In this document: positions 5,899 to 5,904 of the stretch, piece after piece
Position numbering within the stretch: the stretch's first letter is position 1
How the letters are laid out: every line of letters begins with the position of its first letter
Assembly: GCA_024763435.1 (NCBI GenBank)
Contig: JANTFN010000118.1
Location: forward strand, 1 to 5,904
Direction: 5' to 3'
DNA: 5,904 nucleotides
Origin: Thermodesulfobacteriota bacterium
GTDB taxonomy: Bacteria > Desulfobacterota > S145-22
The notes under the pieces: generated by a model
Database searches by the model: none
What the model saw: the letters and a program-made list of their open reading frames with translations, nothing else
Told to the model about the DNA's origin: nothing
Translations under genes and position numbers: made by a program

Positions 5899-5904
5899 CA
5901 AGTT

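Noticed and set aside
1..5904. Search for CRISPR repeats, insertion-sequence ends, tRNA genes, attachment sites or a defence or toxin-antitoxin cassette
   Set aside because: Nearly the whole window is covered by four identifiable genes, and the two non-coding gaps of any size (64 and 87 bases) hold none of these. No sign of recent transfer is visible.

Overview
The window is a compact piece of bacterial chromosome holding housekeeping genes. By eye the coding DNA is moderately GC-rich, with many C- or G-ending codons. The gene content suggests an anaerobic bacterium of the Desulfobacterota (sulfate-reducer) kind: a fused CobA-HemD protein, a PurL of about 990 residues with PurS-like modules at its N-terminus, and a DUF1847-type protein. 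This taxonomic guess is an inference from gene architecture, not a database result.

Layout. Positions 2-295 (+) hold the 3' end of a gene whose product resembles the C-terminal half of DUF1847 proteins (function unknown). Positions 296-359 form a short convergent junction with a strong imperfect hairpin and a second, overlapping hairpin followed by a T-run, which may be a terminator. From 360 to 5882 everything is on the minus strand, transcribed right to left as purL (5882-2907), hemC (2894-1962) and cobA-hemD (1874-360). The purL-hemC gap is 12 bases and the hemC ribosome binding site overlaps the purL stop. The hemC-to-cobA-hemD gap is 87 bases and contains a GC-rich stem-loop.

How the genes work together. 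HemC condenses four porphobilinogens into hydroxymethylbilane. The HemD half of the fusion closes this to uroporphyrinogen III, and the CobA half methylates it twice to precorrin-2, the entry to siroheme, cobalamin and, in some anaerobes, heme made through siroheme. The two proteins therefore cover three consecutive steps. PurL is a step of purine synthesis with no direct metabolic link to these; its tight spacing with hemC suggests shared transcription and possibly coupled translation. PurL lacks a glutaminase domain, so a separate PurQ must exist elsewhere.

I do not see a new defence, mobile or regulatory system here. There are no tRNA or rRNA genes, CRISPR repeats, insertion sequences or attachment sites that I can support. 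The points most worth checking are the PurL architecture (two PurS-like modules, no glutaminase, HNSP in place of HNHP), its TTG start overlapping a two-codon reading frame, the purL-hem linkage, and the alternative hairpins at the convergent junction. No gene-free stretch longer than 87 bases is present.
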